Below are positions 7,483 through 14,533 of a stretch of 18,312 nucleotides of DNA, in pieces (within the stretch, counting starts at the first letter, position 1; each line of letters opens with the position of its first letter). The notes under the pieces were generated by a model, which was not told the DNA's origin, searched no databases, and was given only the letters and a program-made list of their open reading frames with translations. The stretch is from the NCBI GenBank assembly GCA_910577495.1, contig CAJTML010000031.1:1-18312 (forward strand), given 5' to 3'. Both the position numbers and the translations under genes were made by a program. The DNA comes from an uncultured Eggerthellaceae bacterium. Its GTDB lineage: Bacteria > Actinomycetota > Coriobacteriia > Coriobacteriales > Eggerthellaceae.

Positions 7483-7779
7483 TTATGCCTTTTCAGACGC
7501 GTAAAAGACCGCATCATCAAACACGTCAGTAATGGATGCATCGCCCATGAAAGGAAGCGTCAAAAACTCGCTAATAGTTGGCACGAGCTCACTTGCGTCC
7601 ACGTAATGACCCTTTTCATTGAGTTGCGTGGTGTCCTGTGCGCGCCAATACCTGTCGTTCACGTCGGTCAGGTAGTAGGTGGCTCCGTCAACGTCCATGT
7701 ACACCGAATGGTTGGTGTGCAGATAGGGCGTCAACTCCTCAAATGAAATGTCGAGTGCCTCAGTAGCTTTCGTTCCCAT
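7483..7779 (-). CDS. Small acidic protein of unknown function
   Basis: I do not recognise this 98-residue protein. It is acidic, soluble-looking and lacks cysteine, a signal peptide and membrane segments. The middle reads as a small beta-rich unit (VYMDVDGATYYLTDVNDRYWRAQD) and the C-terminal third is probably helical. Support for it being a real gene is good: a GAAAGGGG ribosome-binding site, an extended -10 promoter at 7815-7823, and a strong terminator at 7399-7428. The D-V-N-D-R-Y-W segment could be a small-ligand or protein interaction surface, but this is a guess. It is transcribed on its own between metH and the hydrolase gene. Confidence 0.75.
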   Translation of the reverse strand: MGTKATEALDISFEELTPYLHTNHSVYMDVDGATYYLTDVNDRYWRAQDTTQLNEKGHYVDASELVPTISEFLTLPFMGDASITDVFDDAVFYASEKA

Positions 7780-7814
7780 TTCAACCCCTTTCGTCGGGTT
7801 TTATCCATGTGCAT

Positions 7815-7823
7815 ATCATAGCA
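7815..7823 (-). promoter_or_regulatory. Extended -10 promoter of the 98-residue gene
   Basis: The minus strand reads TGCTATGAT, a TGn extension plus a 5/6 match to TATAAT. The start would be near 7808, leaving a leader of about 28 nt that includes the ribosome-binding site. No good -35 is present. Confidence 0.5.
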
Positions 7824-7851
7824 AGTCAGCGACGCGTTACTGGCGCAATTC

Positions 7852-7873
7852 AAAGATTCGTTAGCGAATTTTT
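7852..7873 (-). terminator. Weak candidate terminator after metH
   Basis: The AT-rich hairpin AAAGATTCG / CGAATTTTT with a TTAG loop lies about 70 nt past the metH stop. On the minus strand only a short CTTT follows, so it is weak; the plus strand side has the better T-run but no gene to terminate. Confidence 0.3.
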
Positions 7874-7901
7874 ATACACGCTTCTCGTGCCACATAAAGG
7901 T

Positions 7902-7955
7902 GGCGAAGTAACGGGCGAACTATTGGGCGAATAAGCCGTCAAATTAGCTGGCGAA
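7902..7955. repeat. 12-nt period repeat across the metH stop codon
   Basis: GGCGAA occurs at 7902, 7914, 7926 and 7950, all in one 12-nt register; the missing position 7938 reads GTCAAA. On the minus strand this is TTCGCC plus six variable bases. It starts within the last metH codons and continues past the TAA at 7944-7946. Confidence 0.6.
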
Positions 7956-10478
7956 AAATCGCTCCGCAATGCGCGCCGTCTCCGCGGCATCTTTAGCGTA
8001 AAAGTCCGCACCAATTTGACGCGCGTATTCGGGCGTGAGTACCGCGCCAGCCACAATCACCGCCGCATCCGGCACGCGCTCATGCAACAGGCTTACCGTC
8101 TCCTCCATAGCTTTAACCGTGGTAGTCATGAGCGCCGAAAGCCCCACGAGGCGAATCCCTTGTGTTTGCACGGCCGCAACTACTGCCTCAGGCGACACAT
8201 CGCGCCCCAGGTCAACAACGTTATACCCGTAGTTTTCCAGCAGCATCTTGGCAATGTTTTTGCCGATGTCGTGAATATCACCCTTAACCGTGGCAACCGC
8301 TACCGTGCGCTGTGCAGCAGGTGCCGCCGCATCAGGGGCGCTCTCCATGCGCGCACGCACGACATCAAAGCCTGCCTTAACCGCCTCAGCTGATGCCATG
8401 AGCTGCGGCAAGAAGAATTCGCCACGATCAAAACGCTCCCCCGCCTCATCCAGCGCGGGAATGAAAATCCCGTTAACCACATCCAGCGCGTCATGTGTCT
8501 CCAAAAGCGCCTCGGTGGCTTGCGCCATGGGGCCTTTCTGTCCGGAGAGGATGTGATGGATCATCGCGTTGACTGCTTCGGACGCGTCAGCCAAAGCTGG
8601 TGGCACCGAGATGGCGAAGGCGGGCGCGGCGGCTGCAGCGGCTGCAGCGGCTGCAGCGACTGTGGTACCAGTCGCAGGCGCAGGCGCGTACGGATCCACA
8701 GTGTCGGCGTAGGCTGCTATATAGTCACGCGAGCCTTCGTCTTGGCCGTTCAGTACCTTAAACGACGCCACCACATCGCGATACCGCGCCGAAAGCGGAT
8801 TGAGAATCGGCAGGTCAAGCCCCGCACCGAACGCGGCTGCCAAAAACGTCGCGTTCATAAGCCCGCGCTGCGGCAACCCGAAGCTGATGTTCGACACCCC
8901 GAGCGCCGTGCGCACACCCAACCGCTCTTTCACCAGCGACACCGCGCGCAGAATCTCGCGCGCTTCGTCTTGATTGGTGGCCGCCGCCATGACCAAACAG
9001 TCAATCACCACGTCCTCACGCGGAATGCCCGCTGCCTCGGCCGCCTCCACAATGCGCTCAGCTGCGCGCAGTCTGCCCTCGGCCGTGGGCGGAATGCCCT
9101 CCTCATCAAGGGTGAGGCCTAACACCGCGCATCCATAGCGCTTGACCAGCGGCAACACCGCATCCAGACTCTCGCGCTTGGCGTTGACCGAGTTAATGAG
9201 CGGCTTTCCGGCGTAAGTGCGCACGGCCACCTCAAGCGCAACTACATCCGATGAGTCAAACACCAGCGGCAGCGTCAGCGTGGATGCCAGCGTATCCACC
9301 GCGTGCGAGAGCGTGGCCACCTCATCCAGCTCCGGCAACCCCACGTTTACGTCCAACACGTCAGCGCCCGCTTCGGCTTGCGCCACGCCTTCGCCCACCA
9401 GATAGTCGAAGTTGCCCGCACGAAGCGCCGCTTGTAGCTTAGGCTTACCCGTAGGATTAATGCGCTCGCCAATCACGGCAACACGCGCACTCCCCTTCGC
9501 CAGCACTACCGCCTGCTGTGCGCTGGCCAGCACCAGCGCCGGCTCATAGGCACGCGCACGCGGCGCTCCTGCAGCGTCTACCACTGCTCGCAGAGCACGC
9601 GTAAACTCAGGGCTGCTCCCGCAACAGCTGCCCAGCATGCTGGCGCCGATTGCAATCATGGCCTCCATTGAGGTGGCGAATTGTTCGGGCGTGACATCGT
9701 AGACGGTCTGGCCATCCACCATGCGCGGCATACCCGCGTTGGGCTGCACCATGAGCGGACAGCGCACCCGGCGCGCCATTTCACGCGCAAGCGGCAGCAG
9801 CTCGTCAGGCCCAAGCGAGCAATTGAGCCCCACCGCGTGCGCACCAAGCGAGGAAAGCACTTCAGCCGCCACCTCAGGAGGGGTGCCCAAAAACGTGCGA
9901 CCGTCTTCGCCAAACGTCATGGTGATAAAGACTGGCAGGTCAGTGTGCTCGCGCGCGGCAAGCAGTGCAGCTTTTGCCTCACGCAAGTCCGCCAGCGTTT
10001 CAATCAAAATGAGGTCGCACCCTGCGCGATCCGCCGCAACCACCTGCTCCGCAAACAGTTCATAGGCTGCATCAAAGCTCAACGTGCCGAGCGGCTCTAA
10101 CAGCGCACCAGTCGGGCCGATGTCGCCCGCCACATAGCGCGCCCCTGCCGCTCGCGCACACGCAGCCGCTGCCGCATACACCTCATCCACGCTGGCGCGC
10201 CCCTCAAGTTTGAGCGCGTTGGCGCCAAACGTGTTGGTGGTAATTACCTCAGCCCCAGCAGCCACATACGCCGCATGAATCTCGGTAATAGCTTCCGGAT
10301 CAGAGAAATTCAGCAGGTCGGGAACCACCCCCGGCGCCGCCAAGCCGCGCGCTTGCATCTGCGTACCCATGGCACCGTCCAAGATGAGAAACTCATGTCC
10401 CAAAAGCGCTTGTCGCAAGTGCTCATCAGCAAGACGTACACCCGACAAACGCTCCGCATCAACGTGTTGCATGTCCAT
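7944..10478 (-). CDS. metH: Cobalamin-dependent methionine synthase lacking the reactivation domain
   Basis: This enzyme moves the methyl group of 5-methyl-THF, via cob(I)alamin, to homocysteine. From the ATG at 10478 it has 844 residues. The homocysteine domain (about 20-310) has the zinc ligands Cys220 (GLNCSLGP) and Cys285/Cys286 (GSCCGSS). The pterin-binding domain starts near 330 with VIGERINPTGKPK. A poly-Ala linker lies near 600-620. The cap helices lead to the B12 domain with DIHDIGK, where His736 is the lower cobalt ligand. The roughly 330-residue activation domain of E. coli MetH is absent; the preceding gene supplies it. ATG 10478 was chosen over upstream ATGs for its AAGGAA site and because the homocysteine domain follows at the normal distance. 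It overlaps the preceding gene by 20 nt. Confidence 0.96.
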   Translation of the reverse strand: MDMQHVDAERLSGVRLADEHLRQALLGHEFLILDGAMGTQMQARGLAAPGVVPDLLNFSDPEAITEIHAAYVAAGAEVITTNTFGANALKLEGRASVDEVYAAAAACARAAGARYVAGDIGPTGALLEPLGTLSFDAAYELFAEQVVAADRAGCDLILIETLADLREAKAALLAAREHTDLPVFITMTFGEDGRTFLGTPPEVAAEVLSSLGAHAVGLNCSLGPDELLPLAREMARRVRCPLMVQPNAGMPRMVDGQTVYDVTPEQFATSMEAMIAIGASMLGSCCGSSPEFTRALRAVVDAAGAPRARAYEPALVLASAQQAVVLAKGSARVAVIGERINPTGKPKLQAALRAGNFDYLVGEGVAQAEAGADVLDVNVGLPELDEVATLSHAVDTLASTLTLPLVFDSSDVVALEVAVRTYAGKPLINSVNAKRESLDAVLPLVKRYGCAVLGLTLDEEGIPPTAEGRLRAAERIVEAAEAAGIPREDVVIDCLVMAAATNQDEAREILRAVSLVKERLGVRTALGVSNISFGLPQRGLMNATFLAAAFGAGLDLPILNPLSARYRDVVASFKVLNGQDEGSRDYIAAYADTVDPYAPAPATGTTVAAAAAAAAAAAPAFAISVPPALADASEAVNAMIHHILSGQKGPMAQATEALLETHDALDVVNGIFIPALDEAGERFDRGEFFLPQLMASAEAVKAGFDVVRARMESAPDAAAPAAQRTVAVATVKGDIHDIGKNIAKMLLENYGYNVVDLGRDVSPEAVVAAVQTQGIRLVGLSALMTTTVKAMEETVSLLHERVPDAAVIVAGAVLTPEYARQIGADFYAKDAAETARIAERFFAS
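8629..8655. repeat. Three perfect 9-bp repeats coding the poly-Ala linker of MetH
   Basis: GCGGCTGCA is repeated three times in tandem at 8629-8637, 8638-8646 and 8647-8655. On the coding strand it gives consecutive Ala codons in the linker between the pterin and cobalamin modules. Such a run is prone to slippage in 9-bp steps, which would keep the frame. Confidence 0.85.
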
Positions 10479-11151
10479 GACAGGGAGTTCCTTTCCGTCG
10501 AAGTTCGCAGGTTGTTCGCAGCTGACACGTCGCACACGCGCTGCGCCCACCCGGGACAGGTGTGTCGGCATCAAACAAACCAATGATTGCTGTCACGCTT
10601 TTCGTGGGCAGCAAGAAATTATCCGCCGTGCACGCAATTCCTGTGCGCGCCGTCGCACCAAGTGCACCCAACAGCGCCGGCTGCACGTCAAGCGGCAAAT
10701 CCCCGTATCCGGGACTATAGCGAAAATTCGTGCGAAGCCCCCGCGCCGCAGCCGCAGCAACCACCTGAGCCTCAACCGCGTTGGCCACCGCCTCCACCAG
10801 CGCCGATGCACACGCACCATAGAGCACGCCATCAACTGAACTGAGTGCCATATGTTTGCGAAGCTCGCGCTCACTCTCCGCACCAAGCGTGCAGGCCATA
10901 AGCGCCACCTCGCGCGCACCCGCAAGATGGTTCGCTATGGCTTCGCCCTTCAAAATGCCTGTTAAAGCCGCATCATGCGCGGGAAACGTCTCCCAGATGC
11001 CTGTCGGGTGCAAGTCGCGCTCACAAGCTTGCGCCAACGTCTCAAAGCGCTCAAGCAGCTCATCGCTGATAGCCTGGCCGCTGTAACCAACATAGCGAAG
11101 CGCCTCGTCTCGATCCAGCGTGATCCCTTGAGGGCGCACCAGCTGCGCCAT
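10459..11151 (-). CDS. Free-standing methionine synthase reactivation protein
   Basis: This 230-residue protein resembles the C-terminal activation domain of MetH, which binds S-adenosylmethionine and allows reductive remethylation of oxidised cob(II)alamin. The key segment is RYSPGYGDLPLDVQ, the counterpart of the SAM-binding Arg/Gly-Tyr motif. The C-terminus carries four cysteines as CX2CX5CX8C (CATCQLRTTC, then TPC), which could bind iron-sulfur or zinc; this is inference. The start is taken at ATG 11151, 5 nt after the metF stop, because residues encoded upstream overlap metF and do not fit the domain. It sits between metF and metH and overlaps metH by 20 nt, so it almost certainly serves that MetH. 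Confidence 0.85.
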   Translation of the reverse strand: MAQLVRPQGITLDRDEALRYVGYSGQAISDELLERFETLAQACERDLHPTGIWETFPAHDAALTGILKGEAIANHLAGAREVALMACTLGAESERELRKHMALSSVDGVLYGACASALVEAVANAVEAQVVAAAAARGLRTNFRYSPGYGDLPLDVQPALLGALGATARTGIACTADNFLLPTKSVTAIIGLFDADTPVPGGRSACATCQLRTTCELRRKGTPCHGHATR

Positions 11152-11156
11152 AGGTA

Positions 11157-12044
11157 CTACACCTGCCCTGACTCGCGCAGCGCACAAACCGCCGCGCGCG
11201 CAATATCGGGATGATTCATCGTGTAGACATGCAGGCCATCCACGCCCTGTTTCGCCAGGTCGACAAGCTGATTGCACGCATACTCAATACCCGCCTGGCG
11301 AAGGGACGCCGGGTCATGTTCCCAGCGCGCCAGCAACTTGATGATGGGTGCGGGAAGCGACGCACCGCAGAGAAACACCATGCGCTGAATTTGCTGCTTG
11401 CTCAAAAACGGCATGATGCCACACGAGATCGGCGTGGTAATACCCGTCGCCTGAGCGGCCTCGCGGAACCGATAAAAGCAATCATTGTCGAAAAACAGTT
11501 GCGTGATGAAAAACGATGCGCCCGCGTCTTGCTTTTGCTTGAGGTGCGCGATGTTGGCCACATCGTCAAAGCAGGTCACGTGCCCTTCAGGGTACGCCGC
11601 GCCGCCCACGCAAAAGCCGTCGGTCACAAGGCGCTCGCAGAGGTTGTACGCGTGCGTGAAGGGGGCGTAAGCGGCGCGCTCCCCTTCGCCCTCAGGCAAG
11701 TCACCACGCAGTGCCAGCACGTTGTGTACACCTAACTCATGAAGCTCTGCAACCGCGTGCGCATAGTCCGCCTCGGTCATGCCTGCGCAGGTCAGGTGTG
11801 CCACCGTCGGCACACTAAACTCAGTTTGAATCATGGACGCAATAGCGGCGGTGGCCTGCTTGTTGCCACCGCCACCCGCCGAGTACGTCACGCTAATAAA
11901 ATCCGGGTGCACCTGCGCCAGGTGCCCCGCCATCTCGCGCGCGGTTTCAAGGGTAAGATCCCCCTTGGGCGGAAACACCTCAAACGAGATCGGCTTTCGA
12001 CCCGCACGCGCGGCTTCGCTATATATGTTCGCTACGTTTCTCAT
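11157..12044 (-). CDS. metF: Methylenetetrahydrofolate reductase
   Basis: MetF is a flavin enzyme that reduces 5,10-methylene-THF to 5-methyl-THF, the methyl donor for MetH. Its 295 residues form the expected TIM barrel. FEVFPPKG near the N-terminus carries the catalytic Glu22, and LALRGDLP carries Asp115, the counterpart of the FAD/folate-contacting Asp of E. coli MetF. FFITQLFFD and the ISCGIMPF segment are also typical. It is the first gene of metF, activation protein, metH. The ATG at 12044 has no ribosome-binding site and lies 6 nt after a perfect TATAAT, suggesting a leaderless transcript. It appears intact. Confidence 0.96.
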   Translation of the reverse strand: MRNVANIYSEAARAGRKPISFEVFPPKGDLTLETAREMAGHLAQVHPDFISVTYSAGGGGNKQATAAIASMIQTEFSVPTVAHLTCAGMTEADYAHAVAELHELGVHNVLALRGDLPEGEGERAAYAPFTHAYNLCERLVTDGFCVGGAAYPEGHVTCFDDVANIAHLKQKQDAGASFFITQLFFDNDCFYRFREAAQATGITTPISCGIMPFLSKQQIQRMVFLCGASLPAPIIKLLARWEHDPASLRQAGIEYACNQLVDLAKQGVDGLHVYTMNHPDIARAAVCALRESGQV

Positions 12045-12050
12045 ACCGCT

Positions 12051-12056
12051 ATTATA
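12051..12056 (-). promoter_or_regulatory. Perfect -10 element directly before metF
   Basis: The minus strand has TATAAT followed by AGCGGT and then the metF ATG. Transcription from this element would start at or next to the A of the ATG. No -35 match is seen at 16-18 nt. Confidence 0.6.
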
Positions 12057-12085
12057 CGAGACCGAGGCAAGAGCCCTCTAGACAA

Positions 12086-12127
12086 ACACGACTTCCAGCA
12101 CTGAGGGAGAAAGGCCAGAAGTCGTGT
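12086..12127. repeat. 10-bp inverted repeat upstream of metF
   Basis: ACACGACTTC (12086-12095) and GAAGTCGTGT (12118-12127) are perfect inverted copies with 22 nt between. It lies 30 nt upstream of the metF -10 and past the end of the small secreted protein gene. The minus strand then reads TTGTCTAG, too poor in T for a confident terminator, so it may be an operator instead. Confidence 0.6.
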
Positions 12128-12144
12128 CAGTTGTTTACATCAGT

Positions 12145-12178
12145 GCATGCCGCCCGCACAACTCGGTGCGAAGCATGC
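12145..12178 (-). terminator. Nested hairpin after the small secreted protein gene
   Basis: GCATGC (12145-12150 and 12173-12178) encloses an inner stem CGCAC (12155-12159) / GTGCG (12166-12170). It lies about 20 nt past the gene's stop codon. No T-tract follows on the minus strand; the T-rich side is on the plus strand, where no gene ends. A role as a terminator or mRNA-stabilising hairpin is only possible. Confidence 0.35.
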
Positions 12179-12198
12179 TTGTTTTGGCTCTGTTATTT

Positions 12199-12684
12199 TT
12201 AAATGCTCACCCCTGCCTGCTCCATGACGCTTGCCAAAGAAACACCTGCAACTTCAGCATTTGCAATAGCACCGCCACCAGCTTGGTTGGTAGCACATGA
12301 ACATGCCATAGTATATGACCGTGCGTCATCGGCATTCGCCATGTCCGCCACGCTTGTCTCAAACTGATCTGCTCCCGTAACCGTAATGAGTTGCGTAGTG
12401 ACTGCTTGGGCACTATAGCTTGGCATTGAGGTGCACAATGTTTGCGCAGCCTTGCAAAATACGTTCGAAATCCTATCAGACGAAGTAAGCACAGTTTGCG
12501 TGTAGCTAAACGTACCCTCAACGCTTCGCTGGGTTTCAACACCGGCACCCTGCTCTACGTTGGCCACCACCGCTTCTGGAGCTGTATCGCTTGGAGCCGC
12601 CAGGGCAACCATAGTACTACTGCCAGAGACTAAGGCCACAGCGCCCATCAAGCCTCCGATTGTCCGCATTGTTTGAGCGTTCAT
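12199..12684 (-). CDS. Small secreted protein resembling part of a sulfite-oxidase-like molybdopterin domain
   Basis: This 161-residue protein has a Sec signal peptide (charged start, hydrophobic stretch 8-29, cleavage near VALA/AP). Its C-terminal half, with CATNQAGGG, IANAEVAGVSLASVMEQAG and a preceding ITVTG, runs parallel to CATNGLGG, LLANIPMTGVPMSYIIEQCGG and SITG of the upstream protein. The shared Cys (Cys130 here) is the position of the molybdenum-ligating Cys in sulfite-oxidase-like folds; Cys128 is an extra Cys two residues before. It lacks the rest of the domain and the dimerisation domain. The ATG at 12684, with AGGTGAG just upstream and 16 nt after the previous stop, is preferred over an ATG at 12714 with no ribosome-binding site. 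It may bind cofactor, act as a redox partner, or be a remnant. Confidence 0.72.
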   Translation of the reverse strand: MNAQTMRTIGGLMGAVALVSGSSTMVALAAPSDTAPEAVVANVEQGAGVETQRSVEGTFSYTQTVLTSSDRISNVFCKAAQTLCTSMPSYSAQAVTTQLITVTGADQFETSVADMANADDARSYTMACSCATNQAGGGAIANAEVAGVSLASVMEQAGVSI

Positions 12685-12700
12685 CTTCTCACCTACTTCT

Positions 12701-14290
12701 TTATTCTTCGACATTCACAAACAGCGTGATGGGAGTTTCAAATTGATTGCCGTCCACATCAGTTGCGTTTACTTTCACTTGATACGTACCGCTCATCTGA
12801 GGAGTCCAATCAATGCTGTAGGTGACCCACTGATGCGGATCGAAATCTGCAACTTCACTTGCAACATCAAAGTCTTGCCAGGTAACACCCATGTCGAAGC
12901 TGAAGCTGATCGTCGCCAAATCACCAACTACACGGTTAAACGAATAGACAGCGCCACTCAGCGTAACCGGTTCACCAACCTTCGCCTTCAGGCCATCCTC
13001 TTGGAACCACATGCCATTTACCGGATACGGAAGAACGCCAATCTTGTTCAAAATAATCTGCGGCGCGCTTCCACCGGTCTGCGAAAACTCAATGCTTGCA
13101 AGATGCTTTACGTTGCACATTCCCGAGCTGCCGGGTGAAACCAGCACCATTTCGCCATCGTTTTCGCTCAGCTCTTTGCCGTAATACTTCGTGACGATAT
13201 ACGCATCCTCAATGTAGGTGCTTGCCATGGTCATCGGACCAAAGCCGTTCCAGCCATCAGCGCCAAGTGCTACCGCCGTGTCCACGCCATCAACCAATCC
13301 GCCGCATTGCTCAATAATGTACGACATCGGAACACCGGTCATAGGAATGTTTGCCAACAACGAGCCACCTAGGCCATTCGTGGCACACGCAATGGTGGAC
13401 GTGAACTCGGTTTGCGGCATTGCCTCAATCTCTTCGGTCGTGAAGGTCTTCGGCTCATTCACACCTGTAATAGAGACGGTGTTTTGGCTTGCAACCTCGG
13501 TAAAGCTATAAGGCTCACCGTCTTTCTCCGTCACTTCAGGACCCCAGTTGTTGACAATAAAGACATCCTCTTCGTCGGTAATAGCCTGATCAAAGGTCAC
13601 CGTCATCTGCGGATCAACCTCAGTTGAGACCTCGGTAATAAAACCATTGTCGAATCCACGAGACTCAGCCCACCAGCGAGAATCTTCAGCATCAGCGGCA
13701 TTCACGAAGCCACCAAGCGAATCAGAATCAACAAAGTCATCCCAGAGCTTAAACTGGTATTCGCCCTGCGCGCCATCTGAATCGGTTACATGACAGCTCC
13801 AGCAATTGCCACCTGCCTCCATGAAGACCTGATTGCCATAGTGGCTTGCATGAATAAAGTCACCGAGGTACGGGCCGCACTTTGAGCGATGCGCACGATG
13901 ACACGGTTCGCAGTCACGATAGGTCAGCGCCTTGTCGTAACCAACGTGTGTCAAAATGTGCGTATATCCGTCTTTGAGGTTCATGACATTCCACAAATCC
14001 TCGTGACAAGAATTGCAACCACGGTTACCCGAATTCAGCATATCGTTGTTGTAAGTTGACGGGAAAAGCCCCGACGACTGATCCGTAAAGTTCGGATACC
14101 CAAGCGCCTGCACTTCGTCTTCTGATTCAGAGGCAGCCACTCCCGCTTGCGCGTCATCAGAAGATGCATCCTGTGTTGTCTGAGGCGCACAGCCCCACAA
14201 TGCAAGGGTTAACGCCAGTATGCAAGCCGCAATAATTACCGTCATGCGCTTTCGCGAATGCGGTGTGCTCCGGTCTTGTATTTTCTTCAT
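12701..14290 (-). CDS. Triheme cytochrome c / sulfite-oxidase-like molybdopterin lipoprotein
   Basis: This 529-residue exported redox enzyme begins with a lipoprotein signal (hydrophobic run, then LALWGC), so it should be anchored outside the membrane. Three c-type haem motifs follow: CNSCH (Cys92), CEPCH (Cys127) and CWSCH (Cys163), with spare His residues nearby (HILTH, HASH) for bis-His ligation. From about 260 it becomes a molybdopterin domain of the sulfite oxidase family, with CATNGLGG and Cys302 in the molybdenum-ligand position. The C-terminal 110 residues look like the Ig-like dimerisation domain. Electrons would pass between the haems and molybdenum, but the substrate and direction are unknown. 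The ATG at 14290 has an excellent GGAGAGGAA ribosome-binding site; an upstream in-frame start at 14371 would bury the signal peptide. It is divergent from the LuxR regulator. Confidence 0.85.
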   Translation of the reverse strand: MKKIQDRSTPHSRKRMTVIIAACILALTLALWGCAPQTTQDASSDDAQAGVAASESEDEVQALGYPNFTDQSSGLFPSTYNNDMLNSGNRGCNSCHEDLWNVMNLKDGYTHILTHVGYDKALTYRDCEPCHRAHRSKCGPYLGDFIHASHYGNQVFMEAGGNCWSCHVTDSDGAQGEYQFKLWDDFVDSDSLGGFVNAADAEDSRWWAESRGFDNGFITEVSTEVDPQMTVTFDQAITDEEDVFIVNNWGPEVTEKDGEPYSFTEVASQNTVSITGVNEPKTFTTEEIEAMPQTEFTSTIACATNGLGGSLLANIPMTGVPMSYIIEQCGGLVDGVDTAVALGADGWNGFGPMTMASTYIEDAYIVTKYYGKELSENDGEMVLVSPGSSGMCNVKHLASIEFSQTGGSAPQIILNKIGVLPYPVNGMWFQEDGLKAKVGEPVTLSGAVYSFNRVVGDLATISFSFDMGVTWQDFDVASEVADFDPHQWVTYSIDWTPQMSGTYQVKVNATDVDGNQFETPITLFVNVEE

Positions 14291-14420
14291 ATTCCTCTCC
14301 TTTCTTACCTTCTCACCTCTTGTGTCCATGCCCGCAGCTACTCCCCTTTCAGTTCGCGGCCTATGAAACAAGTGCTCTTCATTGAGCTTGAGTCGAGAGT
14401 TTAGTAAGGAGGCGAAAAAT

Positions 14421-14443
14421 TGTAATTAGCAATACCTATTACA
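14421..14443. promoter_or_regulatory. Inverted-repeat operator candidate between oxidoreductase and regulator genes
   Basis: TGTAAT (14421-14426) and ATTACA (14438-14443) are perfect inverted copies around an 11-nt centre with partial further symmetry. It ends 3 nt before a TTGACA -35 for the regulator gene, and lies within the upstream region of the divergent oxidoreductase. It could control one or both. Confidence 0.5.
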
Positions 14444-14446
14444 CTT

Positions 14447-14475
14447 TTGACATCGGGAAATACATATATTGTTAA
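14447..14475 (+). promoter_or_regulatory. Candidate promoter of the LuxR regulator
   Basis: A perfect TTGACA (14447-14452) is followed after 17 nt by TGTTAA (14470-14475), a weak -10 match. It would start transcription near 14482 with a leader of about 50 nt ending in AAGGAGG. An alternative -10 is TAAGAT near 14508. Confidence 0.4.
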
Positions 14476-14533
14476 ATTCTACTAATAGCCTTTTTTGCGT
14501 TTTTGGATAAGATGAAACAGCAAGGAGGGCACG

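Noticed and set aside
8493..9122. Plus-strand open frame opposite metH
   Set aside because: It is a mirror of a clear metH frame, with low-complexity Gly/Cys/Arg content and no start signals.
10459..11277. Upstream start at 11277 for the reactivation protein
   Set aside because: The extra 42 residues overlap metF coding sequence and do not resemble the domain. The ATG at 11151 sits just after the metF stop.
12045..12198. SAM or cobalamin riboswitch upstream of metF
   Set aside because: No B12-box or SAM-riboswitch core was found, and the -10 lies so close to the ATG that no leader RNA would exist.
12701..14371. ATG at 14371 as the start of the triheme protein
   Set aside because: It would place 27 polar residues before the lipoprotein signal. 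The ATG at 14290 has a far better ribosome-binding site and a normal signal peptide.
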